64,000 nucleotides of DNA from Gnetum montanum (Eukaryota; Streptophyta; Gnetopsida; Gnetales; Gnetaceae). Positions 61,476 through 64,000 of this stretch are shown piece by piece. Below the pieces are notes generated by a model. That model had not been told where the DNA came from and did not search any database. It worked only from the letters and a program-made list of their open reading frames with translations. Each line of letters begins with the position of its first letter. Position 1 is the first letter of the stretch. Location: the NCBI GenBank assembly GCA_015680685.1, contig MNCI01033568.1, positions 166,066-230,065 of the forward strand. Reading direction: 5' to 3'. The position numbers and the translations under genes were made by a program.

Positions 61476-61496
61476 TTGGCACCATTGCCAGGGACT
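61476..61496 (+). other. E4 primer-binding site (tRNA-Asp type)
   Basis: TTGGCACCATTGCC then AGGGACT directly after the LTR. Confidence 0.8.
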
Positions 61497-61611
61497 TAGT
61501 TGTTTGTGCACTAATTAGAACATAAAAAATCATTCACATCATTGGAACTAACCCTTAGGGTTGATTGAGAAAATAATAAACAAGAATACATTGCACACTG
61601 AACAGACAAGT

Positions 61612-64000
61612 ATGTCTCCTTCTTCGTACAAAAGTGCCTCACCACCTAGGTCTAAAATAGGAAACAATCAGTGGTGTAATACACATGACATTGATATGCT
61701 AGTCCCTCAATAAGTTCAAGTGGTATATATTCATCTCGAAGAGTATATACTAGAGTTCACTTTTATCCTCCATCAAGATAAATAACTACATTGGTGAGAC
61801 TTAAAAGATAATATAGTGTTACCTCCTAATCGTTGAGTCCTAAGCATGCTTCTTCGTGCTCTCACATGAATTGGCATGTTGCACTTACATGCAGAATATG
61901 TTGTGCAAGACCATGACTTTAGAGAATACCATCCCATAGAGGCACAACATCAAAGGGATTTTCAATAGGAGAGACATCATAAGTCTTTGAAGGGTAAGTG
62001 GTCACAAGATGTCCCACATGTCTTAATCAAAAATGAGGGTGGTGAACTTGCCTCAGGTAGTCGTCCATAAAACGATGTTCCTCCCCTTGACTTTGGCCAA
62101 GGGGTTGTGTATCAGAACCTTCATTCCACTATTCATAACCCAGGTTCTGATACCCACAAGCACAAAGGGTCTGAAAAAGAGACATGAACACATGATAAAG
62201 ATGGACATTATGATAGCAATCATGATTGAGGCTGAGATTGACAAAGAGAAGGTGGCAGACACAGTCATGATGATAGTTCTCCTTCTTCTTCACCTTCATC
62301 ATCTCCTTCATCCTCCCCTTCAGTGTTTGAACATAGTCATAGAGAAAAAGACCATGGGGATAAAGGTAGGAAAAGTAGAAGTCATAGATGAAACAACCAG
62401 GAAAGGGGATGAGGGTACTCTAGAGAGTCATGACATAGAAGAATGGAGAGTAGGGAACAACGTAGGCATCATAGATTCCATAGATGAGATTATCATGATG
62501 AACCCATACTTGCTACTTGAAGTATGTTGGACATAACTAAGGTTGTTAGAATTCCAACAAGGCACCAGAAAGATGGTAGGATCAAGAGATTAGATATAAA
62601 CAATATCTCACAATTTGAAAGGGGATACAACGTTAATCCTCAGAATCACTTACAAGCATTCCATGATGCATGTGCCTTAAACAATATAGAGAACGAATGG
62701 AAAAAACTTAATTTGTTTCCATGGACACTAGTTAAAGAAGTAGAAATTTGGTATTGGTCTTTAGAACTGAAATCCATTTGTAGGTGGAGTACTATGTTAG
62801 AACTATTTAATGACAAGTACCAAATGTACTCTTGAGTGTCTAACTTGCAAAACCAAATCCAAGGTTGAAAATAAGAAGGACATGAACCCTTAGATGCTAC
62901 CATGGACCAATATTATGCACTATTACATCATTTTCCTGGCCATGATTATTCACAAAGGGATCAACTACACCATGTCATGGATGGGCTTAGGCATGAAACA
63001 AGAAGAACCCTTGGGACTTATGCCCAAGGAAGACTATCTGAGCTTAGGTCCCATCAAATTCAAATACTATTGGAGCAAGTTGCTAAAGAAGAATGTGAGC
63101 TATGGAAGAGAGAAAGTGTAGAAGAGTATAACTGAGATCCTTCCCTCTAGAAGAGGGAAGTAACATTTTGTGAGGATGAAGAAGAGTCACCACTTGAAGA
63201 TATGGTGAATTGGAAAACTTTGCCTATTCAAAAGTTAACATCAAAAGTATTGGAAAAGGTAGACCAAATGTGGGATTCCCTAGATAATATATTTCAATCC
63301 ATTCTTAAAATAGTAGAGGAGTCTAGAGAGCAAGGTAGTGATTGCAAAAAAAGAAAAAAGAGAGAAGCTAAACATGCATGTAACAAGGGTAAGGCCAAAG
63401 TTGCCATCATTGAAGAGGTTGTGGAGTCAGAAATAGACAATGATAGTGGATGTGAAATATGTAAATATGACCATATTAATGGATGTTTCTCTATAATCTC
63501 TCATCTGCAAGAGTCTGGGATGTATGCACTCAACCCACAATTGAACAAACGGGAAGCACCCTGAAGGTTACCTTACCCCCAAGGTAACCCAAGATAGTTC
63601 CACCAGACCTTAACATATTATCCAAGTGAAACTCTACCACAACTGATTAAGCAATATCAATAGTGGCAGCACCCACAATCATAGGGAATGCCACCACCAA
63701 GGCAACAGTATCCTTATCGGTAACCTGACCCGTATGGATATTACGTGCAGTAGCCAATCTCTTCACGTGACTCTACTGGTCACATCACTCCTCAACCTCA
63801 CTCTTCTAGGGGAAATATTCTGCAAGCATATCATCCTTCTCATCCAGTTGCATCTCTTCCACCAATAGCTCCACTACCACCTACTCTAGCTATGCAAGGT
63901 GAAATCCCTACCTAGTCGCAGCAACGTAATGCCACAAGGGCTGTTAACTCTCAACCTACTATTGGTTTCAAAAACCACATGAAGAAAAGACCTTTCTTTA
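61612..64000 (+). pseudogene. E4 gag polyprotein, broken, continues past window
   Basis: Start MSPSSYKSASPPRS at 61612. The N-terminal VYIHLEEYILEFTFILHQD matches E1/E2. A Ser-rich SPSSSPSSSPS stretch near 62280-62320 follows. The capsid core starts MLDITKVVRIPTRHQKD at 62524 and includes EIWYWSLELKS. Then DGLRHETRRTLGTYAQGR near 62970-63040, a charged helical region, and the cluster GCEICKYDHINGCFS near 63445-63490; here the second Cys (C-x2-C-x3-H-x3-C) is present where E1/E2 have Tyr. A Pro/Gln/Tyr-rich linker (63565-64000) follows. Multiple stops and frame changes. A frame at 62033-62536 is a shifted reading of the Ser/His-rich part. Confidence 0.78.

Larger units (their letters stand above)
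60406..64000 (+). mobile_element. E4: gag-protease-family element, 5' part
   Basis: LTR 60406-61475, tRNA-Asp-type primer site, gag in E1/E2 style to the window end. R-U5 and gag match the E1/E2 family but the U3 is replaced by an unrelated array, making the LTR 1070 bp. The protease region would begin just beyond 64000. Confidence 0.85.

Noticed and set aside
1-64000. CRISPR arrays, bacterial operons, rRNA, tRNA genes, intact plant host genes
   Set aside because: Repeat arrays here lack unique spacers of constant length; no RNA gene fold or intact exon set was seen. Only tRNA-complementary primer sites are present.

Overview
The window looks like nuclear DNA of a seed plant with a very large, repeat-rich genome; a gymnosperm is my guess, not a demonstrated assignment. 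I found no intact host gene, tRNA, rRNA, CRISPR array or bacterial feature. Almost everything recognisable is LTR retrotransposon in various states of decay. In-frame stops are mostly TAG, TAA or TGA where CAG, CAA, TGG or CGA would be expected, as left by long-term cytosine deamination.

Layout. (1) 1-5312, minus strand: 5' part of a gag-protease-only element (E1) with its LTR at 4552-5312. (2) 5313-7207: decayed DNA with a relic LTR. (3) 7208-14303, plus strand: a complete second member of the same family (E2), with two LTRs, a tRNA-Asp-type primer site, gag, protease, polypurine tract and a perfect 5-bp target duplication CTTAT, but no reverse transcriptase. (4) 15089-15871, minus: a solo LTR of this family flanked by GTCCT duplications. 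(5) 15877-19366: AT-rich decayed DNA with another relic LTR. (6) 19367-25754: a different element (E3) with about 570-bp LTRs, an initiator-Met-type primer site and 5.2 kb of internal DNA without recognisable coding (LARD-like). (7) 27197-28830: a decayed Ty3/gypsy gag. (8) 31368-58512: two direct copies, about 18 kb apart, of a giant Tat/Ogre-type Ty3/gypsy element. Copy A (31368-40686) is 5'-truncated; copy B (38583-58512, 19.9 kb) runs LTR, gag, protease, antisense spliced gene, RT, RNase H, second RNase H, integrase, minisatellite-rich 3' region, LTR. The LTR at 38583-40686 serves as the 3' LTR of A and the 5' LTR of B. (9) 60406-64000: 5' part of a third gag-protease-family element (E4).

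Most notable points: an antisense multi-exon pseudogene with preserved GT-AG introns between protease and RT of element B, whose first visible exon resembles an FCP1/NIF-type phosphatase domain; and arrays of short palindromic units in the LTRs. These are GATATC units in E1, E2 and the solo LTR, replaced by CTAATTATTAG units in E4, and GACTAYRCTCT hairpins in the A/B element. Autonomous Tat-type elements would supply their own RT and integrase; E1, E2 and E4 would have depended on enzymes from elsewhere.
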